A DNA stretch of 64,000 nt, taken from the NCBI GenBank assembly GCA_015075365.1, contig JABTUN010000002.1, positions 1,054,001 through 1,118,000 on the forward strand, in the 5' to 3' direction. Below the pieces are notes generated by a model. The model made no database searches and was not told the origin of the DNA. It saw only the letters and a list, made by a program, of their open reading frames with translations. Positions 51,463 to 59,893 of the stretch are shown here, in pieces. The position numbers and the translations under genes were made by a program. The DNA is from Verrucomicrobiaceae bacterium. Lineage in GTDB: Bacteria; Verrucomicrobiota; Verrucomicrobiia; Verrucomicrobiales; Verrucomicrobiaceae. Positions within the stretch are counted from its first letter, which is position 1; each line of letters begins with the position of its first letter.

Positions 51463-52476
51463 ATGCGCTGGGATGATCCATCGAGTTTTTGGGATCTCAG
51501 CACGTGGGATTCCGTCGAAACCGCCCCACGGGGCAAAAAACGCAGCCGCCTGATGGCCTCCAATCCCACTCCCGACAATCCCGATGTCATCGTCTCCCTC
51601 ATGGAAGACATGATCGACGGCCTCGAAGATCACGAGACCAGCATCGGCATCAAACAGAACACCGCCGCGGTCATGCAGGCCGTGCTCAGCACCTTTGTCA
51701 GTGCTGAAGACGCCGCCGCTGCCGCCAAAAAAACCCGTGGCCTGAAAGCCAGCGCCCTCTCCGCCAAAGACGGCGAAGTGACCGTCTTCCTCACCAACGC
51801 CGCCAAAATCCTGCGCATCGCCCTGGGCGAAAAATGGAACATCAACTGGGAGCCCACCCATTTCCCCGACAACAAGACACAGGTGCCCGGCAGCCAGACC
51901 AAGCGCTTCACCCTTGTGGGAAAGCTGGCCACCTATTTCACCCATCATCCCAGTCACCAGGCCCCCAACCAGGGCGTCACCGCTGCCGCGGCCGCCGCCC
52001 TCGACAGCCAGGTTTCCGCTTGCCGCGAAGAACTCCACGAGGCCGGATCTGCCCAGGACGCCACCCTCGCCGCCCGGGACACCGCCCTGGCCGCCTGCCG
52101 CAAGCGCATCCGTAGTTTCATCGTCGAACTGGGCACCCTCCTCGGCCCGGACGACTCCCGCTGGGAGCTCTTTGGCCTCTCCAAACCCAGCGATCCGGAC
52201 ACCCCGCTGCCCGCCAGCGCCCTCACCGTCGAGACCAAGGGCCCCGGCAGCGTGCTCTACAAATGGAAGCGCGCCCGCCGCGGCACCTACTACCGCCTCA
52301 TGATCAAAATCATCGGCGTGGACGCCGAATTCCGCCACCACAAGCCCAACACCGAGGGCCTCAGCTACCTGCTGGAGGATCTCACCCCCGGCCAGACCAT
52401 CGAAGCCTTCATCATCGCCGCCAACGAAGCCGGCGAAGCCGACCCCACCGAGACCGTGAGCGCCGTGATGGGGTGA
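51463..52476 (+). CDS. Hypothetical protein with C-terminal fibronectin type III-like domain
   Basis: A 337-aa protein beginning MRWDDPSSFWDLSTWD; a second in-frame Met at 51553 (MASNPTPDNPD) is an alternative. The middle is Ala-rich helical (about 50-200), and about 245-335 resembles an FN3 domain (ALTVETKGPGSVLYKWKRAR to EAFIIAANEAGEADPTETVSAV). No signal peptide is seen. It directly follows the 42-bp repeat array, which could be its translated N-terminal extension in another frame but probably is not. Function unknown. Confidence 0.75.
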   Translation: MRWDDPSSFWDLSTWDSVETAPRGKKRSRLMASNPTPDNPDVIVSLMEDMIDGLEDHETSIGIKQNTAAVMQAVLSTFVSAEDAAAAAKKTRGLKASALSAKDGEVTVFLTNAAKILRIALGEKWNINWEPTHFPDNKTQVPGSQTKRFTLVGKLATYFTHHPSHQAPNQGVTAAAAAALDSQVSACREELHEAGSAQDATLAARDTALAACRKRIRSFIVELGTLLGPDDSRWELFGLSKPSDPDTPLPASALTVETKGPGSVLYKWKRARRGTYYRLMIKIIGVDAEFRHHKPNTEGLSYLLEDLTPGQTIEAFIIAANEAGEADPTETVSAVMG

Positions 52477-52509
52477 CAGTTCCTAACTTCCTCCAGTCCC
52501 TACCTTATC

Positions 52510-53013
52510 ATGAATACTTCAATGCTTTTTGGCCTCACTGGTGAACAACTTGTCCAACTAGCCAACATCGGCTGTGCCGGCATCTGCGTGCTCGGCGTGG
52601 TCATCAGCGGCTTCATGATTTACACGCTGTCCAATGATGCGCCGCCGAGCAAACCGCCCCTCATCAAGAGCTTCATGAAATACTGCGCCGTCATGGCTGT
52701 CATTTCCGGCATTAGCAGCAGTGTGCTTGCCTGGCAAAACGCGCAAAAAGTTCAACTTGCCGAAACACGGACCGCAGAAACCGAACAAACCGCCAAGCAA
52801 CTGCTGGCGGAGGTGGAACAGAGCAAGAAGACGATCAGCGAGACTCAACAGGCTTTTCAGCAAATGAAGGGCCAGTTCGCGGCCCTAAATATCAGCGCAC
52901 CACAACGTGAGCCATTCATCAAAACCCTCAATGATCGCGCGCTCGACTTGAACAAGCTCTCCAGTGAACTCGACAACGCCGCCATTCAGGCCCGGCGGTC
53001 CATTGAGAAATAA
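52510..53013 (+). CDS. Membrane-anchored coiled-coil protein, hypothetical
   Basis: A 167-aa protein with two hydrophobic segments (about 15-40, ANIGCAGICVLGVVISGFMIY, and about 58-75, YCAVMAVISGISSSVLAW) followed by a long charged helical region (AETRTAETEQTAKQLLAEVEQSKKTISETQQ) likely to form a coiled coil. No family was recognised. It sits between the FN3-like gene and a lipoprotein gene on the same strand. Lower GC than neighbours. Confidence 0.72.
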   Translation: MNTSMLFGLTGEQLVQLANIGCAGICVLGVVISGFMIYTLSNDAPPSKPPLIKSFMKYCAVMAVISGISSSVLAWQNAQKVQLAETRTAETEQTAKQLLAEVEQSKKTISETQQAFQQMKGQFAALNISAPQREPFIKTLNDRALDLNKLSSELDNAAIQARRSIEK

Positions 53014-53160
53014 AGACGCCATCCATCCCCCTTCCCTTCAATCGTTCGTCATTCCTGCCGTCATTACCATGCCTGCCTGAAACATGAACAACCCCGGCAT
53101 AGCACCGGAATGATGCCGGTGAATCTGGTCCGCTCATATTCCAAATCCCCCCATTCAACC

Positions 53161-54486
53161 ATGATCAAAACGATTCAATTTATCGTCCTCGTGCCCGCCG
53201 TTTTCATGACCAGCATCCTCCTGTCTGGATGTGTGGTCGGTGAATTCGTCAATTATGTCAGCCATGCGGGCAGCGGGCATTTTGAACGGCTCAATAAGCA
53301 GCGCATTTTGGAGCGCTCCGCCAAAGACTGGTGTCTTGCAATCCGCGCCAACCAGATTGTCCCGGTTTATCCTCTTGATGAGGATGTGCAGGTTGGGGAC
53401 GTGATGATCGTGGACACGCCCGTGAGCCAGTTGAAAAAGAAATGGAACTCCAAGGGCTACCTGCCGATCGAGCATCGCTATGGGCGGTTTCAACCCACCG
53501 GTTATAGCAAATACTACACTGCCGGCCAATACGGGGTAACAAAGGATAGCATGCTCCCCCATTTGTGGCAGTCGCCGCGAAATCCCGAGGAATGGCATTC
53601 GAATCCTTCCGCCTTGCCAATGCCGATCCCCCCCAAAAAAGACGGGGAGAGCGACGCGGATTACAACAAGCGCAAAAAGGAGACTATCGACCGCGCATTA
53701 ACCACTAACTGGCCTCTTGCACCACGGGCGGCTTTTCCAGTGATCGGTTTCAATATTCGCCGGGGAGAGTCGTTCAATGGCGCACTACCTCTCAAAGGAG
53801 TTCCGATCATGCTGGGCGCCCTTGGCGCGCGCTCCGTGACGGGCAGTATCGCACTAACGGATGTCTTCACCTATGGCATTGATGAGCCGTCCATTCGTGA
53901 CGATCTCTTTAACTGGCTGGAAAAATCTGTTGCGACAAAGGACTACCTCACCGCCTATCTCGCACGTCCGACGGACCCTGACTATGGAAAGAGAAAGATT
54001 TTCCTGCGGGTCATCACACGCGTGTACCTCGTGCGGAGCGTGGATGTGAGCCTGGTCAATCAGGACTCCTCAGCATGGAAACTTTCTGCGGGAGATCCAA
54101 AGACAGTGCAGGAGAATGTGGCATTTGAGAAGAAAGACTCTGATCTGCTCACTCAACTCAATCTCGGTTTGCTTCAGCATAGCCTGGACCTGGGTGATGA
54201 CGCGAGTAAAGACCCAAATTCCATCGCTTTGCGTGAGTCCGCCGTGCGCATAGCAGAAGAGAGGCAGGCGATGAAAGACCAATTCGGCGGTTTTGTCGTT
54301 CCCGGGGGGACTGTGGCACTCACAGCTGCAACGCAAAACTCCATCTCGATGCGGGAAACATTCACTCGTCCAATCGTCGTGGGCTATCATGCTCTCGAAT
54401 TTGAAGTTGTTCATCATCCTGAAACAGGAGGGGTCTATGTAAAACATGAACGCCCTGAGTCCACCTTCGCCCGGTTGGATGACTGA
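53161..54486 (+). CDS. Hypothetical lipoprotein
   Basis: A 441-aa protein with a lipoprotein signal peptide: MIKTIQFIVLVPAVFMTSIL, lipobox LSGC with Cys at about residue 23. The mature protein has no recognised domain; LVRSVDVSLVNQDSSAWKL and the acidic charged C-terminal half are visible. A start at 53110 is in frame but lacks the signal peptide at the front, so 53161 is preferred. Composition is less GC-rich than its housekeeping neighbours. Confidence 0.72.
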   Translation: MIKTIQFIVLVPAVFMTSILLSGCVVGEFVNYVSHAGSGHFERLNKQRILERSAKDWCLAIRANQIVPVYPLDEDVQVGDVMIVDTPVSQLKKKWNSKGYLPIEHRYGRFQPTGYSKYYTAGQYGVTKDSMLPHLWQSPRNPEEWHSNPSALPMPIPPKKDGESDADYNKRKKETIDRALTTNWPLAPRAAFPVIGFNIRRGESFNGALPLKGVPIMLGALGARSVTGSIALTDVFTYGIDEPSIRDDLFNWLEKSVATKDYLTAYLARPTDPDYGKRKIFLRVITRVYLVRSVDVSLVNQDSSAWKLSAGDPKTVQENVAFEKKDSDLLTQLNLGLLQHSLDLGDDASKDPNSIALRESAVRIAEERQAMKDQFGGFVVPGGTVALTAATQNSISMRETFTRPIVVGYHALEFEVVHHPETGGVYVKHERPESTFARLDD

Positions 54487-54542
54487 ACAAGCCAGACTCT
54501 GATTTCCCCCTTGCCTGATACCACAACTCAAACCAAACCATT

Positions 54543-54707
54543 ATGCCCGCACCAAGACTCGTTGAACAAGGAACCGGACCTTATTCCAAAGTTCAGGAAA
54601 GAATCCGCCATTACAAGGAGAAGGATAAAAACGAAGGCACAAGACATGAAGTCTGGAGTTACCGGCGCGGTCCTGGAGACTACGCGTATGAGGTCTTCAA
54701 GCTTTAA
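54543..54707 (+). CDS. Small aromatic-rich protein, hypothetical
   Basis: A 54-aa open frame (MPAPRLVEQGTGPYSKVQER to YAYEVFKL) with six Tyr/Trp and strongly charged residues, starting 57 bp after the lipoprotein stop. A longer overlapping frame from 54511 is less protein-like. No family was recognised. Supported by composition, spacing and its place in a run of same-strand small genes. Confidence 0.55.
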   Translation: MPAPRLVEQGTGPYSKVQERIRHYKEKDKNEGTRHEVWSYRRGPGDYAYEVFKL

Positions 54708-54727
54708 TCCTTACCCTTTAAATTAGA

Positions 54728-54985
54728 ATGCCCTTCGACCCCGCCAAGCCGGCCAGCAGCACGAACGCCTCCAGTGCGGAGATGCGCGCGCAGCTCAATG
54801 CGCTGCACACGGACATCCAAAGCCGCGCGCTGCAATCCACGCTCAATAGCAGCATCGCCACCACCGCCGTCAATCCTGCCGGCATCCAGACCTTTGCCGA
54901 GCTGAACATCACCTTTGTCGATGCGAACGACCAGCAGCTCGCCGCCAAGATCGACGAGTTGATCATGGCCGTCCGACGCCCTTGA
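54728..54985 (+). CDS. Small hypothetical protein
   Basis: An 85-aa protein starting MPFDPAKPASSTNASSAEMR with a helical middle (AQLNALHTDIQSRALQ) and an end FVDANDQQLAAKIDELIMAVRRP. Short proteins with the MPFDP start and an AQLNAL helix are familiar from Verrucomicrobia, though no function is known. It starts 20 bp after the small gene at 54543 and may be part of the same unit. Confidence 0.7.
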   Translation: MPFDPAKPASSTNASSAEMRAQLNALHTDIQSRALQSTLNSSIATTAVNPAGIQTFAELNITFVDANDQQLAAKIDELIMAVRRP

Positions 54986-55045
54986 CAGGCCGCAGGCACG
55001 GCACCGCGGTTGCTTCCTGGAAAGGGAATGCCATCATCGCGCGCC

Positions 55046-55663
55046 ATGCCCACGCTCGATCATGAAAACCAGCTCCGCCGTGACGGCTTCCGCATTGTGG
55101 CGGGGGTGGACGAGGCGGGACGGGGGCCGCTGGCGGGGCCGGTGACAGTGGCGGCGGTGGTTTTGCCGGCGGATTTCACGCATGCGCTGCTCAATGACTC
55201 CAAGCAGCTCACCGAGAAAAAGCGGGAACAGCTTTATGCGGAGATCACGGACGATGCGCGCATCCGCTGGCATTGCTGCGTGATCGGGACGGAGGTGATC
55301 GACCGCATCAACATCCTTCAGGCCACGTGGGAGGGCATGCGGCGCTGCGCGCTGGAGCTGGAGCCGCGGCCGGATGCTGTCTTGATCGACGGGAAGCCGG
55401 TGAAGCAGTATCCGCTGCACCAGGTGGCCCTCGTCAAAGGAGACAGCCTGAGTTTTTCCATCGCGGCGGCGAGTGTGATCGCGAAGGTGACGCGGGACCG
55501 GATCATGCAGCGGCTGGCGGCGGAGTATCCGGCGTATGGCTTTGAGATTCACAAAGGCTATCCCACGCCGGGACACCTGGCGGCCCTGAGAAAGCACGGC
55601 CCCTGCCCTGCGCACCGCCGCAGTTTCGCCCCGGTGGCGCAACTGGAACTCGATCTGGCATGA
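55046..55663 (+). CDS. rnhB: Ribonuclease HII
   Basis: A 205-aa enzyme that nicks RNA in RNA-DNA hybrids. The metal-binding DEAGRGPLAGPV motif starts at residue 18 (GVDEAGRG), AAASVIAKVTRDR lies near residue 145 and HKGYPTPGHLAAL near 170. The ATG at 55046 gives the standard lead; an upstream in-frame Met at 55010 is not needed. The stop overlaps the YraN gene start by 4 bp, a common pairing. Confidence 0.96.
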   Translation: MPTLDHENQLRRDGFRIVAGVDEAGRGPLAGPVTVAAVVLPADFTHALLNDSKQLTEKKREQLYAEITDDARIRWHCCVIGTEVIDRINILQATWEGMRRCALELEPRPDAVLIDGKPVKQYPLHQVALVKGDSLSFSIAAASVIAKVTRDRIMQRLAAEYPAYGFEIHKGYPTPGHLAALRKHGPCPAHRRSFAPVAQLELDLA

Positions 55664-56181
55664 ACCCACGCCTCCCAGCCCGCTGGCGCTGGCTGCGCCG
55701 GCATCTGAGCGCGCATCCCTGGGCGCGGACGGCGGGCATCTGGCTGCGCGCGTGGCCGCGGCGGCCTTTTCAGCCGGTCTGGCTCGGGCGGAGGCTTTCC
55801 CGGGAGGAGATCGGCCGCATGGGCGAATGGATCGCCGCACGCTGGCTACAGGCGGATGGGAGACGGGTGTTGGGCCGGAATTTCCGTGGTGTGAGCCGGG
55901 GCGAGATCGACATCGTGGCGCGCCACGGGGAGTCGCTGACCTTTGTGGAGGTGAAAACGCGCACGAGCCGCGCCCATGGCCGCCCGGCGGACAATGTGGG
56001 GCCGGACAAGCAGCGTCTGATGATGCGCGGCGCGCACGACTGGCTGCGGGAACTGGATGTGCGTCCGGTGCGCTTCCGCTTCGACATCGCGGAGATCACG
56101 CTGATCCCCGGGGAACTGCCGCAGGTGCATGTGATTGAGAACGCCTTCCAGTTGCCGGACTCGTCCATGGCCGGGCGCTGA
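55660..56181 (+). CDS. YraN/UPF0102-family putative nuclease
   Basis: A 173-aa protein. The restriction-endonuclease-like core follows a basic N-terminal extension of about 55 residues: GRMGEWIAARWLQADGRRVLGRNFRG, GEIDIVARHGESLTFVEVKTRTS (catalytic Asp-Glu-X-Lys) and QRLMMRGAHDWL. The substrate is not established. Translationally coupled to rnhB by an ATGA overlap, as in many bacteria. Confidence 0.92.
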   Translation: MNPRLPARWRWLRRHLSAHPWARTAGIWLRAWPRRPFQPVWLGRRLSREEIGRMGEWIAARWLQADGRRVLGRNFRGVSRGEIDIVARHGESLTFVEVKTRTSRAHGRPADNVGPDKQRLMMRGAHDWLRELDVRPVRFRFDIAEITLIPGELPQVHVIENAFQLPDSSMAGR

Positions 56182-56256
56182 GCCGGCCGGGCGGCAGCCG
56201 GAAGTTCCTCTTCCCTCCGCGCATGCGCTCGTTACAATCCCCGAAACCCGCCTCCC

Positions 56257-56754
56257 ATGCGCCTCGCAGTTTATCCCGGCAGCTTCGATCCGATCACGAA
56301 CGGTCACCTCGATGTGATCCAGCGTGCGGCGGGGCTGTTTGACCGGCTGATCGTGGCGGTGGCGCGCGACAATGCCAAAAACAGCCTTTTTTCCGTGGCG
56401 GAGCGCGTGGCGCTCGTGGAGGAGGCCGTGCGGAGCGTGGCCCCGAACATCGAGGTGATGCCGTTTGAGGGCCTGCTGGTGAATTTTGCCCAAAAGCACG
56501 ATGCCTGCGCCCTGGTGCGCGGCCTGCGCGCCGTGTCGGACTTTGAGTTTGAATTCCAACTGGCCCTCATGAACCGGAAACTGGACCCGAACCTCGAAAC
56601 GCTCTTCCTGATGCCGCGGGAGGAGTTCACCTACATCAGCAGCCGGCTGGTGAAGGAGATCTGCCGCCTGGGCGGGGCCATCGACCCTTTTGCGCCCGCA
56701 AATGTCGTCAAGGCGCTGCGCGCGAAGTTTCAAGCCCGGACGGAACAGGCGTGA
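56257..56754 (+). CDS. coaD: Phosphopantetheine adenylyltransferase
   Basis: A 165-aa enzyme transferring AMP from ATP to 4'-phosphopantetheine in coenzyme A synthesis. The nucleotidyltransferase T/HxGH motif is PGSFDPITNGHLDVIQRA at residues 7-24; FAQKHDACALVRGLRAVSDFEFEFQLALMN is the family block and FTYISSRLVKEICRLGG carries the ISSTXXR-like motif. Normal length. Followed after 67 bp by the DUF177 gene. Confidence 0.97.
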   Translation: MRLAVYPGSFDPITNGHLDVIQRAAGLFDRLIVAVARDNAKNSLFSVAERVALVEEAVRSVAPNIEVMPFEGLLVNFAQKHDACALVRGLRAVSDFEFEFQLALMNRKLDPNLETLFLMPREEFTYISSRLVKEICRLGGAIDPFAPANVVKALRAKFQARTEQA

Positions 56755-56821
56755 ACGCCGGTCCGCGCGGGAAATCCAATCTGAAACTGAGAACGGACAA
56801 CCCACCACCCCCTTTCCTGCC

Positions 56822-57301
56822 ATGCACCGTCCCTTTCAAATCGACCTCCGGTCCCTCCCCCTGGAGGGAAAGGACATCTCCGGCACCGAGCCGGCCTCCT
56901 TCTTTGCGCTGAACGCGGAGGACAACGCGCAGGCGGTCTCTCCGCTGGAGTACGACCTCCACATTGAGAAGGATGATGACGAGATCGTCATCCAGGGCCG
57001 TCTGGCGGCCACGTTCAGCCTGGAATGCGGCCGCTGCCTGGAGCGCTTTGAGCACCGGGTGGAGATCGATCCCTACCATGCCGAGATCCCGCTTGAGAAG
57101 GATATGACGATCAACTTGACGGACACCATCCGGGAAGATACTCTCGTCGCCCTTCCGAGCTACCCACGCTGTGAGGACGGCAATGTCCGCCCCCGCCAGT
57201 GTCCCGCCGAAGGAAGGTTCGAGCGAGCGCCGGAGACGGCGGCGGAAGAACCTGAAAGCGCGGGTCGCGGTGTCTGGGATGCTTTGAACCAACTGAACTA
57301 A
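56822..57301 (+). CDS. DUF177 (YceD-like) protein
   Basis: A 159-aa protein. The family block ATFSLECGRCLERFEHRVEI near residue 65 carries the CxxC pair. C-terminal Cys residues (PRCEDGNVRPRQCPAEGRF) could complete a zinc site. E. coli YceD binds 23S rRNA precursor, and the gene is placed directly before rpmF (26 bp) here as in most bacteria. Probably involved in large-subunit assembly. Confidence 0.93.
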   Translation: MHRPFQIDLRSLPLEGKDISGTEPASFFALNAEDNAQAVSPLEYDLHIEKDDDEIVIQGRLAATFSLECGRCLERFEHRVEIDPYHAEIPLEKDMTINLTDTIREDTLVALPSYPRCEDGNVRPRQCPAEGRFERAPETAAEEPESAGRGVWDALNQLN

Positions 57302-57327
57302 GAACCTCCTCCGAACCTCCCCCTCTC

Positions 57328-57516
57328 ATGGCCAATCCCAAGCGCAGACAATCCAAGAGCCGCCAACGCATGCGCCAGGGCGCGAACCGCTGGAAAGCGC
57401 CCGTGCTGAAATCCTGCCCCGAGTGCGGCAGCGCCGTCCCCGGCCATGTGGCCTGCCCGTCCTGCGGTTACTACCGCGGCCGCCAGGTGATCAGCAAGGT
57501 CGCCGGCGAGGACTGA
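57328..57516 (+). CDS. rpmF: Ribosomal protein bL32
   Basis: A 62-aa protein starting MANPKRRQSKSRQRMRQGAN, the normal basic N-terminus. Two CxxC pairs (CPECGSAVPGHVACPSCG) mark the zinc-ribbon form. Second of the DUF177-rpmF pair and closed by the intrinsic terminator at 57548. plsX or fabH, often next, is not present before the terminator. Confidence 0.98.
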   Translation: MANPKRRQSKSRQRMRQGANRWKAPVLKSCPECGSAVPGHVACPSCGYYRGRQVISKVAGED

Positions 57517-57547
57517 TCCCCCGGTCCCACCCCGTTGTTTTTCCATA

Positions 57548-57580
57548 CCCCGCCACGTCCCTGACGCGGCGGGGTTTTTT
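57548..57580 (+). terminator. Intrinsic terminator after rpmF
   Basis: CCCCGCCACGTC pairs with GACGCGGCGGGG (one bulge or mismatch) around a short CCT loop and is followed by TTTTTT. It closes the DUF177-rpmF transcript 31 bp after the rpmF stop. Confidence 0.9.
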
Positions 57581-57610
57581 CGCGTGGTGGAGGTGCCACA
57601 TCCCCGCTCC

Positions 57611-58846
57611 TCAGCGCACGTCCCGCCAGAGCCAGCGCAGTGCTTCCGGGAGATGAGGGGCCATGCCTTTGCTGCCGTGGAAGCACTGGTTCCAGTCGAT
57701 GCGGAAGTCGTAGTTCATGTATTTGAGCGCAGCGGCCATCTGTTTGTTGGCGATGGGCCAGTTGCCAAAGCGGTTGTCGAGGTCGTTTTCGCCATCCAGG
57801 AGGTAGATGCGCACAGGTTTGCGCTCCGTGATGCGGATGAGGGAGGGATAGACGTGCCCGCCGCGCAGATCGACGAAGGAGCCAACCCAGGAAAGCACCT
57901 TGCCGAACTTGTCCGGCCGCTCCCAGGCCGCGGTGAAGGCACAGATGCCGCCGGAGGAGCCGCCGGCGATGGCCCGGGCGGCTGGCTCGGCGCGGAACTT
58001 CACCGCATGGCGTTTTTCGACCTCGGGAATGATTTCTTCGATCAGGAAGCGCGCATAGGCGTCCCCCAGCGAGTCATACTCGAAGCTGCGGTTGGCGGCC
58101 TTGTCGCCAGGCTTTTGCTGCGGCTTGCGGCCGGGGTCGATGAAGATCCCCACGGTGCGCGGCATCTGCTTTTGGTGGATGAGGTTGTCAAAAACGACCG
58201 GCACGCGCATCGAGCCCGCCGGGTCGGCATGCCGGCTGCCGTCCTGCCAGACCATGAGGCAGGTTTCCTCGCCTGCCCGGTGGTCCGGCGGGAGATACAC
58301 CGTCACCTCACGCACGGTGTCCGGAAACACCCGGCTGGAGCGCCACTCGAACTTCTCCAGCCTGCCCTTCGGCACGCCGGGCTGCGGCAGGCTGTCGGCG
58401 GTGTAGTCCAGGTGCTCGATGCGCACCGTGCCTGCCGAGCGCGGCGCGCCATCCACCTCGATCCGGTAGGCGAAATCGGTGAAGTTCGGCATCTCCCGGG
58501 CTAGCACCTGCAGCCCGCCCTCCCCCAGCGGCTGCATGTCCGCAAAGAGCGTGCCGTCCTCCCGCATGACCTGCGCGGGCTTCGGGGCGATGATGGCCCA
58601 GAGCACCGTGGTGCCCTCGATCTTGGCCCCCGCGCGTCCCTGCATGAGGTTTTTCAAGCCAAACAGCCGGATGATCTGGTCGTGCAGCCTTTGCTGCTCC
58701 TCCTCACCCGCGTGGGCCAGTATGGCCAGCCGCTTGAGCACCTGGCCGGGCGTGGTGCCCGGCTGGCCGTTTTTGGAAGGCGTCTGCGCGGTCAACGAGG
58801 CGGCAAGGACGACAAAAAGCGGAACAAGGACAGAAAACACACGCAT
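57611..58846 (-). CDS. Alpha/beta-hydrolase esterase (enterochelin-esterase-like), exported
   Basis: A 411-aa protein with a signal peptide (MRVFSVLVPLFVVLAASLTA). A first Ig-like module (about 70-165, VLWAIIAPKPAQVM) precedes an alpha/beta-hydrolase domain: the Ser nucleophile is in AIAGGSSGGICAFTAAWERP (about residue 295) and the catalytic His is likely in FHGSKGMAPHLPEALRW near the C-terminus. Resembles Fes and IroD-like esterases, but in this group such enzymes also act on carbohydrate esters. No operon partner. Confidence 0.88.
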   Translation of the reverse strand: MRVFSVLVPLFVVLAASLTAQTPSKNGQPGTTPGQVLKRLAILAHAGEEEQQRLHDQIIRLFGLKNLMQGRAGAKIEGTTVLWAIIAPKPAQVMREDGTLFADMQPLGEGGLQVLAREMPNFTDFAYRIEVDGAPRSAGTVRIEHLDYTADSLPQPGVPKGRLEKFEWRSSRVFPDTVREVTVYLPPDHRAGEETCLMVWQDGSRHADPAGSMRVPVVFDNLIHQKQMPRTVGIFIDPGRKPQQKPGDKAANRSFEYDSLGDAYARFLIEEIIPEVEKRHAVKFRAEPAARAIAGGSSGGICAFTAAWERPDKFGKVLSWVGSFVDLRGGHVYPSLIRITERKPVRIYLLDGENDLDNRFGNWPIANKQMAAALKYMNYDFRIDWNQCFHGSKGMAPHLPEALRWLWRDVR

Positions 58847-58897
58847 GAGGCCGTGCTAAACGGCACGCGCTTCCCTGCTTTTCCAGTTTTCTCCGCC

Positions 58898-59611
58898 TCA
58901 GAGCGAGGCGGTGAGCGGCACCGGCTGCATCGGCACGCCCAGCGCACCCACGCGGCTTTGAATGCCCTGGATCATCTGCCGCACGTGCGGCCAGCGCGTG
59001 CGGTCGCGCATCAACTGCATGCTGCGCTCATAGGAGCCCCATTTCACCACGCGAATGTCCACATGGCGCACCCCCCAGTCGTTCATCATGCCGCGCGTGG
59101 GCTTGTAGAGGTCGATCGTGCCCGTGCCCACCAGCGCGCTGCCGTAGTCATCCACTTCATAGATGATCCCCGGCTCACTGGCGATGCAGAAGCGGGTCCC
59201 GACCGGAAAGCGGGACCAGTCGGCCGCCGCGCTGCGCACCGTGCCATACTTCAAATGGGTGCCGATGGCGTTCCTGGTCCCGTACACGATGTGATCGCTC
59301 TCATCGTGGCAGTAGGCCGTCGTGCGCACCCGCATCTGCGTGCCGTGCGAAGGTGACGCGGCGAGCATCAGCGGTGGCTTGGGCGTGTTCAGCACGAAGG
59401 TGTAGCTCTTCACGTCCTTCGGACGGAAAGGCACGGTGGAGGCCAGGGCCTTTCGCACCTCATAGCGCACCCCGGACTGGAGTGGCGGGCTCTTTTTGAA
59501 GGTCGTGGCCTTCCGGAAGGAAAACAGCGGCCCCTTGGGCATGGCACAGGACGAAAGAAGCGCTGCTGCGGTCAGCAGGGTGCCAAAATGAATCAAAGTC
59601 GAGTTACACAT
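58898..59611 (-). CDS. 3D-domain (double-psi beta-barrel) lipoprotein
   Basis: A 237-aa lipoprotein with signal peptide and lipobox (MCNSTLIHFGTLLTAAALLSSC, Cys near residue 22). The C-terminal half resembles the 3D domain of MltA- and YocH-like cell-wall enzymes (VRTTAYCHDESD; EVDDYGSALVGTGTIDLYKP, with the conserved Asp-rich block; VDIRVVKWG). Catalysis on peptidoglycan is plausible though not certain without an N-terminal binding domain. Confidence 0.87.
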   Translation of the reverse strand: MCNSTLIHFGTLLTAAALLSSCAMPKGPLFSFRKATTFKKSPPLQSGVRYEVRKALASTVPFRPKDVKSYTFVLNTPKPPLMLAASPSHGTQMRVRTTAYCHDESDHIVYGTRNAIGTHLKYGTVRSAAADWSRFPVGTRFCIASEPGIIYEVDDYGSALVGTGTIDLYKPTRGMMNDWGVRHVDIRVVKWGSYERSMQLMRDRTRWPHVRQMIQGIQSRVGALGVPMQPVPLTASL

Positions 59612-59893
59612 GGCTGATTATTTTCTGATTTGATCCAAATCTAATAAAATTTTCATAAACCTGCAATATAAAAAATACATTCGGTATGATTTAAACAGGT
59701 TTGGATTATCCACTCCCCAGAAATTCAGACTTCTCCATGCGAGACCGTCCTTGCCTCCCCAAAGCTCCTTCCAAGCCCCTACCTACCCGCGATGCCATCC
59801 AGGGCAGCTTCGTGAGTCACGCGTGGTGGAGAAAAAAGATTCCCCTCCGGTCCGCCTGCATCTAAAACGGCAGGGTTTTCAAATCCTGCTCCG
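59612..59893. other. AT-rich intergenic region with inverted repeats
   Basis: Between the divergent lipoprotein and iron-permease genes. Positions about 59615-59700 are the most AT-rich part of the window. Two inverted repeats are visible: GATTTG-atc-CAAATC at 59627-59641 and AAACCTG...CAGGTTT at 59657-59663/59696-59702. Probably holds divergent promoters and an operator. No gene was found. Confidence 0.6.

Noticed and set aside
56726-56788. Possible sixth heptad element across the coaD stop (AGTTTCA ... TGAAACT)
   Set aside because: Each arm has only one clear heptamer match, so it could be chance; at most a degraded copy.
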